64,000 nucleotides of DNA, taken from assembly GCF_002358085.1 (NCBI RefSeq), contig NZ_NTJD01000002.1, positions 1 through 64,000 of the forward strand, written 5' to 3'. This document shows positions 1-8,872 of this stretch, piece by piece. The position numbers were made by a program, and so were the translations under genes. Under the pieces are notes generated by a model that was not told where the DNA came from, made no database searches, and worked only from the letters and a program-made list of their open reading frames with translations. Position 1 is the stretch's first letter, and each line of letters starts with the position of its first letter. Source of the stretch: Pseudothioclava arenosa. GTDB taxonomy: Bacteria; Pseudomonadota; Alphaproteobacteria; Rhodobacterales; Rhodobacteraceae.

Positions 1-130
1 TGCCGATCCAGGGTGTTGGACGCGACGACAGCGGGCTTCCCGCCATAGCGACCGGGGCGGCGCTTGTAGCCGACCTGTGCCATGATGCCGGCAATGCCAG
101 CCAGCCGGGCGACCCGGTTCTCGGAAAAGC
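1..130 (-). mobile_element. IS3-family transposase (OrfB) fragment, truncated
   Basis: Read on the minus strand, this end of the window gives an open stretch containing SENRVARL, then QVGYKRRPGRYGGKP and VVASNTLDR. This is the conserved block upstream of the integrase core in IS3-family OrfB proteins. The frame stops matching at about position 130, where unrelated AT-richer DNA begins, so the 5' part of the transposase gene is missing. The other end runs off the window. It probably marks the left edge of the acquired tricarboxylate cluster. No terminal repeat can be assigned. Confidence 0.75.
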
Positions 131-316
131 GTCTACAAATCTAGGGGCACCTCAAGCAGTCTTTCGTTGCTTCCTAATCCAAGTATTGCCACGACAGAGT
201 CCTTTTGCCGAACCCTGTTAAGGTTGCGTCGCCTGAGTTGGAGGGAAGTCGATAAATGTGTGAACAATTTGAAATTGCTTCGATTTATCCTAGCATAGGT
301 AATAGAGAGTCGTCCG
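131..316. other. Non-coding spacer between IS fragment and histidine kinase gene
   Basis: About 185 bases, visibly richer in A+T than the rest of the window. An open frame on the minus strand crosses it but runs into the antisense of the kinase gene and resembles nothing. I see no clear terminator or RNA gene here. Confidence 0.5.
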
Positions 317-1684
317 CTAGCGTCGCAATATGACTTCAAAGACGGCGCCCGGTCCATCCCCCACGCAGCGCGCTTCGCCGTCGTGGGCAAGGGCCGCATC
401 TCTGACAATTGCGAGCCCGAGGCCACATCCCCCCGAATGGTCCGAGCCGAGCCTGAGGAACCGGTCGAATATTCGCTCGCGTTGCGCGAACGGGACACCC
501 GGACCGTCGTCCTCGAACTGCAGACTGACAGAGCTCGGTTCGAATGCGACTAAGACATTCAAGGTGCCCCCGGGGTGCAGGGCATACTTGGCTGCATTGT
601 CTAGCAAGTTCTCCACCATTTCCTCAATCAGGATCGTGTCGCAATCGACTGGCCGGGGCGTGCCTCTAACCGAGAAGGTTACCTCGACATCGCGTGGCAA
701 TTGCGCCTCAGCGAAGGCGCGGACGCGCTCGCGGACCACCGTGAGCATGTCGACCGGCCGATGAAACTCCTTCAGGCTGCGACCCCTTACGCGTTCGAGC
801 GATAGCAGTTGTGAGGTCAGCCGGCCGGTATCGCGCGCACTTTGCGCGAGGCCAGCGATGCGTGCGCGCAGCTCCGTCTCGTCTGGGGCGCTCATTGCGG
901 CCTCAGCCTGACTTTGCATCGCGGCAACAGGGTTACGCATCTGATGTGCTGCATCCGAGATGAACCCATCGCGCAGGGCGAAGGCGCGCGCCAATCGCTC
1001 GAATAGCGAATTCGTCGTCTTAACAAGCGGGCGCAGTTCTGGCGGAACCCAGCGGCGGATCGGACGCAGGTCGTCGGGCGAGCGCTGACCGATCGCATCG
1101 CGTAGGTCCAAGAGCGGTTTTAGTCCCAGCTGGATCCCGAACCACAAAATCAAAGCGGCTGTCATGATCACAGACCCGAGTAGCAAGGATGACTGGATAA
1201 CGAGTTCGCGAGACAGCGCGTATCGCTGAGTCACTGTTTGCCAGACTTCGACCGTCACCCATCCGCCAAACTGCGGTTCGCTTATGAACTCCTGCAAAAC
1301 CACTGCCCGAACTGGTTTGCCCAAGGATACGCTGTCGAAGAAGAAGGGCTCACCGGCTGAAGGGCGTGAGCCTTCGGGCATCTCTGGCGGATCAGAATAA
1401 CCTGTGACGAAGCTGTTACTCGGGCCGGTGATCCGGTAGTAAACTGGATCGCCGAGGGCCGAGGTCAGTTCTTCAAGGAGCTTTTCAGTCAGTACATCGC
1501 CTTCGGAGATCACAACATCGCGCGAAATCGTCAGCGCTACCGCAAGCAGAGTGTTGTCATAGAGCTCGCGGGAAAGTTGGATGGCCGCCTGATACCGCGC
1601 GAGGGATGCTGCTGCTGCGACGGCCATCAGCGGCAAGATCAATAGTAGAAACAACCTTCCCCGTAACGACAACTGGCGTAGCAT
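317..1684 (-). CDS. tctE: TctE-like sensor histidine kinase
   Basis: Membrane histidine kinase of 455 residues, paired with the response regulator immediately upstream. It has an N-terminal membrane segment (about residues 9-28), a periplasmic region, a second membrane segment (about 163-187) and a HAMP-like linker. The HisKA helix has its phospho-acceptor His at about residue 247 in DAAHQMRNP. The HATPase domain follows, with N-box NLLDNAAKY, DDGPGVP and GLGLAIV. The start is taken at the ATG that shares its A with the regulator's TGA stop (TGATG), not at an upstream in-frame ATG inside that gene. The usual HQLRTP phosphorylation box reads HQMRNP here. Its position beside tctC and a TctA-TctB gene suggests it senses an extracellular tricarboxylate. 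The assignment to the TctE group rests on context plus general likeness. Confidence 0.85.
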   Translation of the reverse strand: MLRQLSLRGRLFLLLILPLMAVAAAASLARYQAAIQLSRELYDNTLLAVALTISRDVVISEGDVLTEKLLEELTSALGDPVYYRITGPSNSFVTGYSDPPEMPEGSRPSAGEPFFFDSVSLGKPVRAVVLQEFISEPQFGGWVTVEVWQTVTQRYALSRELVIQSSLLLGSVIMTAALILWFGIQLGLKPLLDLRDAIGQRSPDDLRPIRRWVPPELRPLVKTTNSLFERLARAFALRDGFISDAAHQMRNPVAAMQSQAEAAMSAPDETELRARIAGLAQSARDTGRLTSQLLSLERVRGRSLKEFHRPVDMLTVVRERVRAFAEAQLPRDVEVTFSVRGTPRPVDCDTILIEEMVENLLDNAAKYALHPGGTLNVLVAFEPSSVSLQFEDDGPGVPFAQRERIFDRFLRLGSDHSGGCGLGLAIVRDAALAHDGEARCVGDGPGAVFEVILRR

Positions 1685-2349
1685 CAATCTGCGTCCAGCA
1701 TATAGCCGAGGCCGCGTGCTGTGCGGATTGTTGCGCCGCATCCTTCGATCTTTCGGCGCAAACGTGAGATTAGGAGCTCTACTGCATTGGCTTCGACTGG
1801 TGCGCCGGTTCCGTAAAGGGCATCTGCGATCTGATCCTTTTCCATCAGCCTTCCGCGATGTTTGAGCAGAAACTCAAATAGCGCAAGTTCCCGCCTTGGC
1901 AGGTCGATGAGGCTACCATGATGCTGGAGTGTGCGTTGCACGCGGTCATAAACTAGCTGTCCAACCGTTTCGTGCTCGGGCGCTATCTGCGGACGTCGCC
2001 GGGCCAGCGCGCGGAGGCGGGCTACGAGTTCCTGCATGTCGAAAGGCTTGACCAGGTAATCGTCGGCCCCGGCATCCAGACCTTCGACCCGCTCCGAAGT
2101 CTTGCCCCGCGCGGTCAGAATCAACACCGGGATCGTGTCGCTTCGCCCGCGCAGCCGTCGGATGATCTCGATCCCCGACAGTCCAGGCAGATTTACGTCG
2201 ATCACGGCGACGTCCGCAGTGTTTTTTGTCAAGAAGCTGTCCGCCGCCAGGCCGTCATCCAGATGGTCCACCGCATGTCCCTGATCTTTCAAGGCATTCT
2301 CGATGCCTTTAGCAAGGTTCAGATTATCCTCCACCAAGATGATGTGCAT
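1684..2349 (-). CDS. tctD: OmpR/TctD-type response regulator
   Basis: A 221-residue response regulator. The receiver domain (1-115) has acidic residues in LVEDN, the phospho-acceptor Asp51 in VIDVNLPG and the conserved Lys in LVKPFD. A winged-helix domain follows from about residue 125, with EANAVELLISRLRRKI as recognition helix and ARGLGYML at the end. The start MHIILVEDN is the usual N-terminus for the family; the longer open frame adds 36 unrelated residues. It overlaps the kinase gene by one base and is divergent from tctC, the usual arrangement for tricarboxylate-responsive regulation. Likely target sites lie in the 150 bp in between. Confidence 0.88.
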   Translation of the reverse strand: MHIILVEDNLNLAKGIENALKDQGHAVDHLDDGLAADSFLTKNTADVAVIDVNLPGLSGIEIIRRLRGRSDTIPVLILTARGKTSERVEGLDAGADDYLVKPFDMQELVARLRALARRRPQIAPEHETVGQLVYDRVQRTLQHHGSLIDLPRRELALFEFLLKHRGRLMEKDQIADALYGTGAPVEANAVELLISRLRRKIEGCGATIRTARGLGYMLDAD

Positions 2350-2369
2350 CAGACGCCTTTTTAGTCTCC

Positions 2370-2387
2370 GGACAGGTTTTGGACAGG
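2370..2387. promoter_or_regulatory. Direct repeat GGACAGG, candidate TctD binding site
   Basis: GGACAGG occurs at 2370-2376 and again at 2381-2387, eleven bases apart. That is one helical turn, the spacing used by OmpR-family dimers. The repeats lie between the divergent regulator and tctC genes. Function is inferred from spacing and position only. Confidence 0.4.
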
Positions 2388-2502
2388 AACGCAGGTTAAT
2401 GTCTTCATCAAGCCGATCTTGGGAGGAGAAATCAAGAACGGCAACACGCCATATCACCCGAGAAGAGCGAAATGGCGTGCCTAGGAAATTTGGGAGGATT
2501 TG

Positions 2503-3606
2503 ATGAACACTAACTTCAACATCACGCGCCGTGTGGCGCTCGGGCTCGCTGTGGGCGCGATGGCGCTTGGGGTCGCTGGCCCTGCCGCGGCTGAAGCGAA
2601 CTTTTCGGGGAAGACGGTCGAGTGGATCATTCCCTTCTCGGCGGGTGGCGGCTCGGACACTTGGGCGCGGTTCAATGCGCCGCTTTTGTCGAAATACCTC
2701 CCAGGCAACCCTGTCGTTGTCGTGGTGAACGAACCGGGCGGCGGGTCGACCAAGGGTACGAACCTGTTTGCGGCGCGCGCTAAGCCCGACGGGCTTACGA
2801 TCCTCGGAACCTCGGGTTCGACGCAGTTTCCCTATCTATTGGGCGATCCGCGGGTGCGTTACGAATACAAGGACTGGAAGATCGCCATGGCCAGCCCCAC
2901 CGGTGGTGTTGTCTACACTTCGCCCTCGCTGGGCTTGAACGGTCCCGAAGACATCGCGATGTTGAAGGACAAGAACCTCGTATACGCTAGCCAAGGCGCG
3001 ACCTCGCTCGACCTCGTGCCGCTGCTGGGTTTCCGCCTGATGGATTTCGACGTGCAGCACGTGTTCGGCTTCAAGGGACGCGGTGACGGCCGTCTGGCCT
3101 TTGAGCGTGGCGAGGTGAATATCGACTACCAGACCTCGTCGGCTTATCTCAAGAGCGTCCAGCCGTTGGTCGATGCCGGACAGGCAGTTCCCCTTTTCAG
3201 CTGGGGCGTCCTGAATGAGGCGGGCGAGGTGGTGCGAGATCCCACCTTCCCCGACCTGCCTTCGTTCGTTGAAGCCTATGAGACGCTGACCGGCGCCGCG
3301 CCCTCGGGTCCTGAGTACGATGCGTATTTCGCCTTCTTCACGGCGGGCTTCCCAGCGCAGAAAATGGTGTTCCTGCCGGGCGAGACGCCGGACGAAATCG
3401 TGGATGCCTACCAGAAGGCGTTCGAGGACATGAAGGCCGATCCCGACTATCAGGCGAACGCGGACACGGTTCTGGGCGCCTATGGTCAGGTGACCGGCGT
3501 GCTGGCGCAAGCGCTCTTCGAAAAGGGTACGACCATCACCCCGGAGATCCGTGCGCAGGTCACCGGCATGCTCGCCGCCGAGTACGGCGTCAAGCTGGGC
3601 GAGTAA
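2503..3606 (+). CDS. tctC: Tripartite tricarboxylate transporter substrate-binding protein (TctC-like)
   Basis: A 367-residue periplasmic binding protein of the Bug/TctC family. The N-terminal signal peptide has a hydrophobic core (GLAVGAMALGVAG) and an AxA-type cleavage near residue 32 (AAAEA). The mature protein begins NFSGKTVEWIIPFSAGGGSD, the family's first strand and ligand-binding loop. The chosen ATG follows GGGAGGA at 2492-2498. At 367 residues it is longer than the usual 320-330. It is followed by a hairpin and then the fused membrane subunit. It probably delivers a di- or tricarboxylate to that permease; the neighbouring tricarballylate genes suggest a C6 tricarboxylate. Confidence 0.85.
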   Translation: MNTNFNITRRVALGLAVGAMALGVAGPAAAEANFSGKTVEWIIPFSAGGGSDTWARFNAPLLSKYLPGNPVVVVVNEPGGGSTKGTNLFAARAKPDGLTILGTSGSTQFPYLLGDPRVRYEYKDWKIAMASPTGGVVYTSPSLGLNGPEDIAMLKDKNLVYASQGATSLDLVPLLGFRLMDFDVQHVFGFKGRGDGRLAFERGEVNIDYQTSSAYLKSVQPLVDAGQAVPLFSWGVLNEAGEVVRDPTFPDLPSFVEAYETLTGAAPSGPEYDAYFAFFTAGFPAQKMVFLPGETPDEIVDAYQKAFEDMKADPDYQANADTVLGAYGQVTGVLAQALFEKGTTITPEIRAQVTGMLAAEYGVKLGE

Positions 3607-3627
3607 TGATCCTCTAGCCCCTATTTC

Positions 3628-3653
3628 GGCGGGCGTCTGATCCGGCGCCCGCC
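3628..3653 (+). terminator. Hairpin between tctC and the TctA-TctB gene
   Basis: GGCGGGCG at 3628-3635 pairs perfectly with CGCCCGCC at 3646-3653 around a 10-base loop. There is no T run. It is more likely a partial terminator or mRNA stabiliser that sets the binding protein above the membrane subunit than a full stop. Confidence 0.5.
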
Positions 3654-3714
3654 GCATCTTCCTTCACACCACCAAGACCTGTCGCATCAGCGACCAACAC
3701 GGGAGGTTCCTACC

Positions 3715-5709
3715 GTGGTCGATACCCTTTTGTCTGCGCTCTCAGCGCTCCTAACGTTTCAACACCTCGCCTATATGTTTGTCGGTGTCGGGGTCGGACT
3801 GATGATCGGTGTCATTCCCGGCCTGGGCGGGATTGCTGGCCTATCGCTTCTGATGCCATTCCTCTACGGAATGGAGGAGACTGCGGCGCTTGCAATGCTG
3901 ATTGGTCTGGTGGCGGTTATCCCCACCTCCGATACCTTCTCATCGGTGCTGATGGGGATTCCCGGATCCTCGGCGAGTCAGGCGACGGTGCTCGACGGCT
4001 TCCCGCTGGCGCGCGAGGGGCAAGCCGCCCGCGCGCTCTCTGCAGCGTTCATCTCATCGATGGCGGGGGGGATATTCGGCGCGGTGGTGCTGACCGGTTT
4101 CGTGGTCATCGCGCGACCGATAATTCTGTCCTTCGCGTCGGCCGAGCTGTTCATGCTTTCGCTTTTCGGCCTGTCGATGGTGGCGGTTCTGGCCGGGCGC
4201 AGCCTTGCCAAGGGTCTGGCCGCCTGTTGCATCGGGTTGGTTATCGGCTCGATCGGGGGCGCGCCCGCGACGGGCGAGTTCCGCATGATCTTCGGGCTCG
4301 AGTATCTGTATGACGGTATCCCGCTGGTAATCGTCGGCCTTGGTTTCTTTGCCATTCCCGAGATCGCTGACCTCCTGCGCAAGAATTCGGCAATTGCCTC
4401 GGGTAACGCACTTGGTTCGGGTTGGTTTCAGGGCTTCCGCGATTGGTGGAAAAATATCTGGCTATCTATGCGTTGCGCTGGAATTGGCTGCATCATCGGC
4501 GCAATTCCTGGTCTTGGTGGATCGGTGGTGGATTGGATCGCCTACGGCCACGCGGTGCAAACCGTCAAGAAGGATCCGAAATTCGGCAAGGGCGATATCC
4601 GCGGCGTGATTGCGCCGGAAAGCGCCAACAACGCTATGCAGGGCGGGGCGCTGCTGCCAACCATGCTGTTTGGCATCCCCGGTTCGGGCGCGATGGCGGT
4701 GTTCCTGGGCGGTATGGTGCTGCTGGGCATTCAGCCCGGGCCGTCGATGGTCGGCGCGGATCTGAACATCACTTATTCGGTGGTCTGGTCGCTGGCGCTG
4801 GCCAACGTGATGGGGGCCGGGATCTGCCTTGCACTCGCTATCCCGATCTCGCGGCTCACGCAGATCCCGTTCCAGCGTCTTGCGCCGTTCATGATCGTGC
4901 TTATCTGCTTCGCTGCCTTCCAGGCGACGCGCTCGCTTGCGGATCTGGTCGCGCTGCTGTCGCTCGGTGTGCTCGGCGTTCTGATGAAGCGCTTCGGCTG
5001 GCCGCGCCCGGCGCTGCTGATCGGCTATGTGCTTGCCCCGCAGGCCGAGACCTACTTTTATCAGGCGCTACAATTCAATAGCTGGTCCTTCCTTGGCCGC
5101 CCCGGCGTCATCATCATCGGGCTGATGACGCTCGCCTCGGTGTTCTTTGGACTGCGCAACCGTGTCGATGAGCATGGCCATGTCGTGCCCAATGAAGACG
5201 ACGCTCCGGACGTTCCGTCGTTCAAGGCGCACTTGCCGCAAATCGTCTTTGCGGCCGCGATGGCGGGGCTGCTGCTGGTGGCTCTGAATGACTCGCTCCG
5301 GCACGATTTCCTGGGGCAGATCTTCCCGTTGTCTGTCTCAGTCGTCGGGCTTGTGATGCTCGCGATCCTAATGCCCCAGCTGGTACGCGGAAAAATCGGT
5401 CATCACGCTCATTTTGACGCAGAGCTGACCGGGGATCATGTCGGGCAAGAGGGCATAGGAAACCTCTGGGGTGGCCTTGCCTGGATCGCAGGTCTGGTCG
5501 GCTTGACCGCGCTGATCGGCTTCTATGCCGCGTTGCTGGTTTTCTTCCCGGTGTTCCTGTGGGTGCGCGCTAAGGCAGGCCTGCTCGCCGTTGCCCTCAT
5601 GACCATCGGTTGCGCGGGCTTCATCCTGACGCTGGCATGGGCGCTCTCGCTCAACTTCCCGACGGGGCTTCTGCAGGACTCCATCGAGCTTCCCTGGCCC
5701 TTCCGCTGA
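3715..5709 (+). CDS. Fused TctA-TctB membrane subunit of tripartite tricarboxylate transporter
   Basis: A 664-residue inner-membrane protein. Residues 1 to about 490 are a TctA domain with many membrane segments and the family's glycine-rich repeats (GLMIGVIPGLGGIAGL near the N-terminus, IGAIPGLGGSVVDW in the middle, FGIPGSGAMAVFLGG). After a charged loop (about 490-515) the last 150 residues hold four more segments of the small TctB type. The subunits are usually separate genes, so this is a fusion. The GTG start follows GGGAGG. It provides the translocation channel for substrate delivered by TctC, driven by an ion gradient. Confidence 0.85.
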   Translation: MVDTLLSALSALLTFQHLAYMFVGVGVGLMIGVIPGLGGIAGLSLLMPFLYGMEETAALAMLIGLVAVIPTSDTFSSVLMGIPGSSASQATVLDGFPLAREGQAARALSAAFISSMAGGIFGAVVLTGFVVIARPIILSFASAELFMLSLFGLSMVAVLAGRSLAKGLAACCIGLVIGSIGGAPATGEFRMIFGLEYLYDGIPLVIVGLGFFAIPEIADLLRKNSAIASGNALGSGWFQGFRDWWKNIWLSMRCAGIGCIIGAIPGLGGSVVDWIAYGHAVQTVKKDPKFGKGDIRGVIAPESANNAMQGGALLPTMLFGIPGSGAMAVFLGGMVLLGIQPGPSMVGADLNITYSVVWSLALANVMGAGICLALAIPISRLTQIPFQRLAPFMIVLICFAAFQATRSLADLVALLSLGVLGVLMKRFGWPRPALLIGYVLAPQAETYFYQALQFNSWSFLGRPGVIIIGLMTLASVFFGLRNRVDEHGHVVPNEDDAPDVPSFKAHLPQIVFAAAMAGLLLVALNDSLRHDFLGQIFPLSVSVVGLVMLAILMPQLVRGKIGHHAHFDAELTGDHVGQEGIGNLWGGLAWIAGLVGLTALIGFYAALLVFFPVFLWVRAKAGLLAVALMTIGCAGFILTLAWALSLNFPTGLLQDSIELPWPFR

Positions 5710-5716
5710 GCTTCAT

Positions 5717-5741
5717 GGGCCCGCGCGGATCGCGCGGGCCC
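5717..5741 (+). terminator. Strong GC hairpin after the TctA-TctB gene
   Basis: GGGCCCGCGC (5717-5726) pairs with GCGCGGGCCC (5732-5741) around GGATC. It lies in the 58-base gap before the next gene. Only a short pyrimidine tract follows, so it may attenuate rather than end the transcript. Confidence 0.55.
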
Positions 5742-5767
5742 TCTCCATTCATCTGCAGGAGGCGAGC

Positions 5768-6859
5768 ATGTCGCAGACCGCAATTCCCTTTCATTTCTTT
5801 CGCGGCGGCACCTCGCGCGGCCCCTATTTCCGGCGCGAGGACCTGCCCGAGGACAGCGAGACGCTTGCCCGCGTGCTGGTCGCGGCAGTGGGATCGGGGC
5901 ACAAGCTCAACATCGACGGTATCGGTGGCGGCGCCGCGGTGACCACCAAGGTGGCGATGTTGTCGCGCTCGGACACCAACGATTGCGACATCGACTATTT
6001 CTTTGCACAGGTGAGCGTCGAGGACCGACTGGTCGATTTCAAACCGACCTGCGGAAACATCCTGTCGGGCGTGGGTCCCGCTGCGCTCGAAATGGGCCTG
6101 ATCGCACCGCAAGGTGAGGTGACGCGAGTTCGTATCCGCTCGGTCAATACCGGTGCCAAGGTCGAGGCCGTGGTGCGCACGCCGGGCGGACAGGTCGATT
6201 ACGCAGGTGAGGCCGCGATCGACGGCGTGCCGGGCACCGCAGCGCCGATCTATCTGAACTTCATGGATGTGGTGGGCTCGGCCACCGGGGCGCTGCTGCC
6301 CACCGGCGCATTGCGCGATATGATCGACGGGATCGAGGTAACCTGCATGGATGTAGCGATGCCGATTGCCATCGCGCGCGCCGCCGATTTCGGCCTGAGC
6401 GGCTATGAGTCCGTCGAAGAACTGGACGCGAACCGCGACTTCTATGCCCGGATGGAGCCCATTCGGCGCGAGGCCGGGCGGCGGATGGGGCTGGGCGATG
6501 TGTCGCAATCGGTCACACCAAAATTCGCGCTGCTGGCGCCGCCGCGCAACGGGGGCACGATCTGCGCGCGCTATTTCATGCCGTGGAACTGCCATCCGAC
6601 GATGGCGGTGACCGGGGCGCAGTGCCTGGCGTCCTGCGTTCTGACGCCCGGGACTGTCGCCGAGGGGCTGTTCTGCCCGCCCGAGGGCACTCCTGCGTTG
6701 GTGCTGATCGAGCATCCCGGCGGCGCGATCGACGTGACTGTGGATTACGAGACCGGCCCCGCGGGCTTCACGCTGAAATCGGCGGGCCTCCTACGCACCG
6801 CGCGCCTTTTGGCCCGCGGCGAGCTGATGGTGCCCGAGGCAGTCTGGAGCGGCAAGTGA
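5768..6859 (+). CDS. PrpF/GalD-family isomerase (4-oxalomesaconate tautomerase or aconitate isomerase type)
   Basis: A 363-residue protein of the PrpF/diaminopimelate-epimerase fold. Family signatures visible are FFRGGTSRGPYF at the N-terminus, GSGHKLNIDGIGGGAA near residue 45, the active-site region PTCGNILSGVGP near residue 95, and WNCHPTMAVTGAQCLA near the C-terminus. Members catalyse double-bond migration or cis-trans isomerisation of unsaturated tricarboxylates: PrpF on aconitate and methylaconitate, GalD on 4-oxalomesaconate. No gallate or protocatechuate genes are nearby, but a tricarballylate dehydrogenase is, so an aconitate isomerase role fits better. The downstream gene starts inside its stop codon (GTGA), so the two are translationally coupled. 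Confidence 0.8.
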   Translation: MSQTAIPFHFFRGGTSRGPYFRREDLPEDSETLARVLVAAVGSGHKLNIDGIGGGAAVTTKVAMLSRSDTNDCDIDYFFAQVSVEDRLVDFKPTCGNILSGVGPAALEMGLIAPQGEVTRVRIRSVNTGAKVEAVVRTPGGQVDYAGEAAIDGVPGTAAPIYLNFMDVVGSATGALLPTGALRDMIDGIEVTCMDVAMPIAIARAADFGLSGYESVEELDANRDFYARMEPIRREAGRRMGLGDVSQSVTPKFALLAPPRNGGTICARYFMPWNCHPTMAVTGAQCLASCVLTPGTVAEGLFCPPEGTPALVLIEHPGGAIDVTVDYETGPAGFTLKSAGLLRTARLLARGELMVPEAVWSGK

Positions 6860-7821
6860 AGGTTCATATCCTCGACGACTGGTCCGATACCTTACGGAAC
6901 CTCCCGTGTTTCGCACGTCTGGCCGCGCATGACGTCACGGTCTGGACCGATCATGCCGAGGGCCCCGCGCTTGCCGAGCGCTTGCGCGAGGCCGAGGCGA
7001 TCTGCCTGTTTCGCGAACGCACCCGGATCACCACCGATCTCTTGGCGGAGCTGCCGAAGCTGCGGCTGATCTCGGGGCGGGGGGCGTGGCCGCATGTCGA
7101 TGTTGGGGCCTGCGCGGCGCGCGGTGTGGCCTTCGCCAGCCGCAAACCCGCCGAGGCCCCCAACCACGCGGCCGCGGAATTGACATGGGCGCTGATCCTC
7201 GTGGCGCTGCGCGACCTGCCGCGGCAGATGGCCAATGCGAAAGCCGGGCTTTGGCAAACCGGCGTGGGCCGCAGCCTGCACGGCAAGACGATCGGCATCT
7301 ACGGCCACGGCCGGATCGGGCAGCTGGTTGCGGACTATGCCCGGGCCTTTGGCGCAAGGGTGATCTGGTGGGGGTCGGAGACCGGGCGCGCCCGGGCCGC
7401 TGCCGCGGGAGGCGAGGTGCCCGCCAGTCGCGCGGAATTCTTTGCCCGATCCGAGATCCTGACGCTGCATCTGCGGCTTTGCCCCGAAACGCAGGGTATC
7501 GTGACCGCCGACGATCTGGCGCAGATGCCGCCGCGCTCGATTTTGGTGAACACCGCGCGCGCGGGGCTCATCGCGCCCGGCGCTCTTTTGGCGGCGCTCA
7601 ACGCGGGGCGGCCTGAAATCGCGGCGCTCGATGTGTTTGATCGTGAGCCTTTGACGGATCCGGCCGATCCGCTGTTATCGCATCCGCGCGTTATCGCGAC
7701 GCCCCACATAGGCTTCGTGACCGAGCAAGAATTCGATCTGCAATTCGCCGATGTCTTTGATCAGGTTAATGCCTTCGCGGTCGGGCGACCGATCAATCTG
7801 GTCACTTCTGCGGGCGCTTGA
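6856..7821 (+). CDS. D-isomer-specific 2-hydroxyacid dehydrogenase
   Basis: A 321-residue NAD(P)-dependent dehydrogenase. The Rossmann motif is YGHGRIGQL (about residues 145-153). The catalytic set is Arg in NTARAG, Glu in DVFDREPL and His in TPHIGF, complete for the family. The GTG start overlaps the previous TGA; the longer open frame reading upstream is antisense noise inside the isomerase gene. It would interconvert a 2-oxo acid and a D-2-hydroxy acid, possibly a cleavage product of the imported tricarboxylate. The substrate cannot be read from the sequence. Its last 20 bases overlap the convergent AbrB-family gene. Confidence 0.85.
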   Translation: MKVHILDDWSDTLRNLPCFARLAAHDVTVWTDHAEGPALAERLREAEAICLFRERTRITTDLLAELPKLRLISGRGAWPHVDVGACAARGVAFASRKPAEAPNHAAAELTWALILVALRDLPRQMANAKAGLWQTGVGRSLHGKTIGIYGHGRIGQLVADYARAFGARVIWWGSETGRARAAAAGGEVPASRAEFFARSEILTLHLRLCPETQGIVTADDLAQMPPRSILVNTARAGLIAPGALLAALNAGRPEIAALDVFDREPLTDPADPLLSHPRVIATPHIGFVTEQEFDLQFADVFDQVNAFAVGRPINLVTSAGA

Positions 7822-8857
7822 CGCCAAGCAATCGGGCCGCAACCGGCGCACCCATGATTACCACCACGATCCGCGTCAGGTGATGCAGGATCACGAAGCC
7901 CAGGTCCGCCCCCGCCACCAGGGCCAGCACGGTCATTTCCGCCTGCCCTCCCGGGGCGAAGGCCAGAAACCCCTCGATCGGATGGGCAAGGCCGCTCAGT
8001 GTGACGATCTCGGTGAAGGCCGCTGCCATAACCGCAAGCAGTGTCACGAAGGCCAGCCCCGACAAGATGAAGCTGCGCATCTCGCGCAGGGTGACGCCAA
8101 CGTACTGCACACCGATCCCAAGTCCGATGAAAAGCTGCGCGGCCCAGATCGCCTCGGCGGGCGGGCGCGTGTGGATCAACCCCGTCAGCGAAAGTGCGGC
8201 CGTCACGATCATCGGCCCCAGAATCGAGGCGCCGAACATTCCGATGCGCTCCGCCCCCTTCCAGCCCGCGACCGCCGCGAGAGCCATCAGCGCCAGTTCT
8301 TGCAGGGGTAGATCGCGCGCCGGGGCGCCTACGGCTCCGGTCAGCCCCGCGCCGTAAAGACCGGTCAGGATCATCGGCGCAAGCGTCACGATCACCAGAA
8401 CCCGCGTGGCATGAATCAACGCCAGCGCGCGACCATCGCCCCCAGCTTCGGTGCCGAAGATCACCATATCCTGCAACCCGCCCGGCATGGCCGCATACCA
8501 AGAGGTTACCGGATCGTAGCCGAGGCGGCGGAAGAATGGCACGCCCACCAGCCCGATCAGCACGACGTAGACCGGCACCAACGCCACGCTGCCCATCATC
8601 TGCGGAATGCGTCCAACCACCTCGGGCGTGATCGAGGCCCCAACAGCGACTCCCAGAATCGTGCGGGCCAACACCGAGATTGCACCCATGCCTTTCAGCG
8701 GCATTCCCGCGAGCGCCGCAAGCAGGCAGGCGGTCATCGGCCCGAAAAGAAACGGCAGCGGCAGGCTCAGTAGGTGAAAGAACCCCACCCCGGTCAGCGC
8801 AAGCGCAAGTGTGGCAAGCCGTCGGGTAGACGTTCCGCGCATTGGGATCAAAGGCAT
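7802..8857 (-). CDS. AbrB-family membrane protein
   Basis: A 351-residue integral membrane protein with about ten hydrophobic segments in two similar halves. FLFGPMTACLLAALAG, GVAVGASITPEVV and AMPGGLQDMVIFG in the first half recur as FGASILGPMIVTAALS and FAPGGQAEMTVLAL in the second. This duplicated pattern is typical of the AbrB family, which is often mislabelled as an ammonia monooxygenase. The start follows AAGGAGG at 8863-8869 (minus strand); the longer frame upstream would overlap the divergent regulator. Members are frequently found near tripartite tricarboxylate transporters, and a transport role is likely. The family's substrate is unknown to me. Confidence 0.8.
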   Translation of the reverse strand: MPLIPMRGTSTRRLATLALALTGVGFFHLLSLPLPFLFGPMTACLLAALAGMPLKGMGAISVLARTILGVAVGASITPEVVGRIPQMMGSVALVPVYVVLIGLVGVPFFRRLGYDPVTSWYAAMPGGLQDMVIFGTEAGGDGRALALIHATRVLVIVTLAPMILTGLYGAGLTGAVGAPARDLPLQELALMALAAVAGWKGAERIGMFGASILGPMIVTAALSLTGLIHTRPPAEAIWAAQLFIGLGIGVQYVGVTLREMRSFILSGLAFVTLLAVMAAAFTEIVTLSGLAHPIEGFLAFAPGGQAEMTVLALVAGADLGFVILHHLTRIVVVIMGAPVAARLLGVKRPQK

Positions 8858-8872
8858 CTCAAACCTCCTTGC

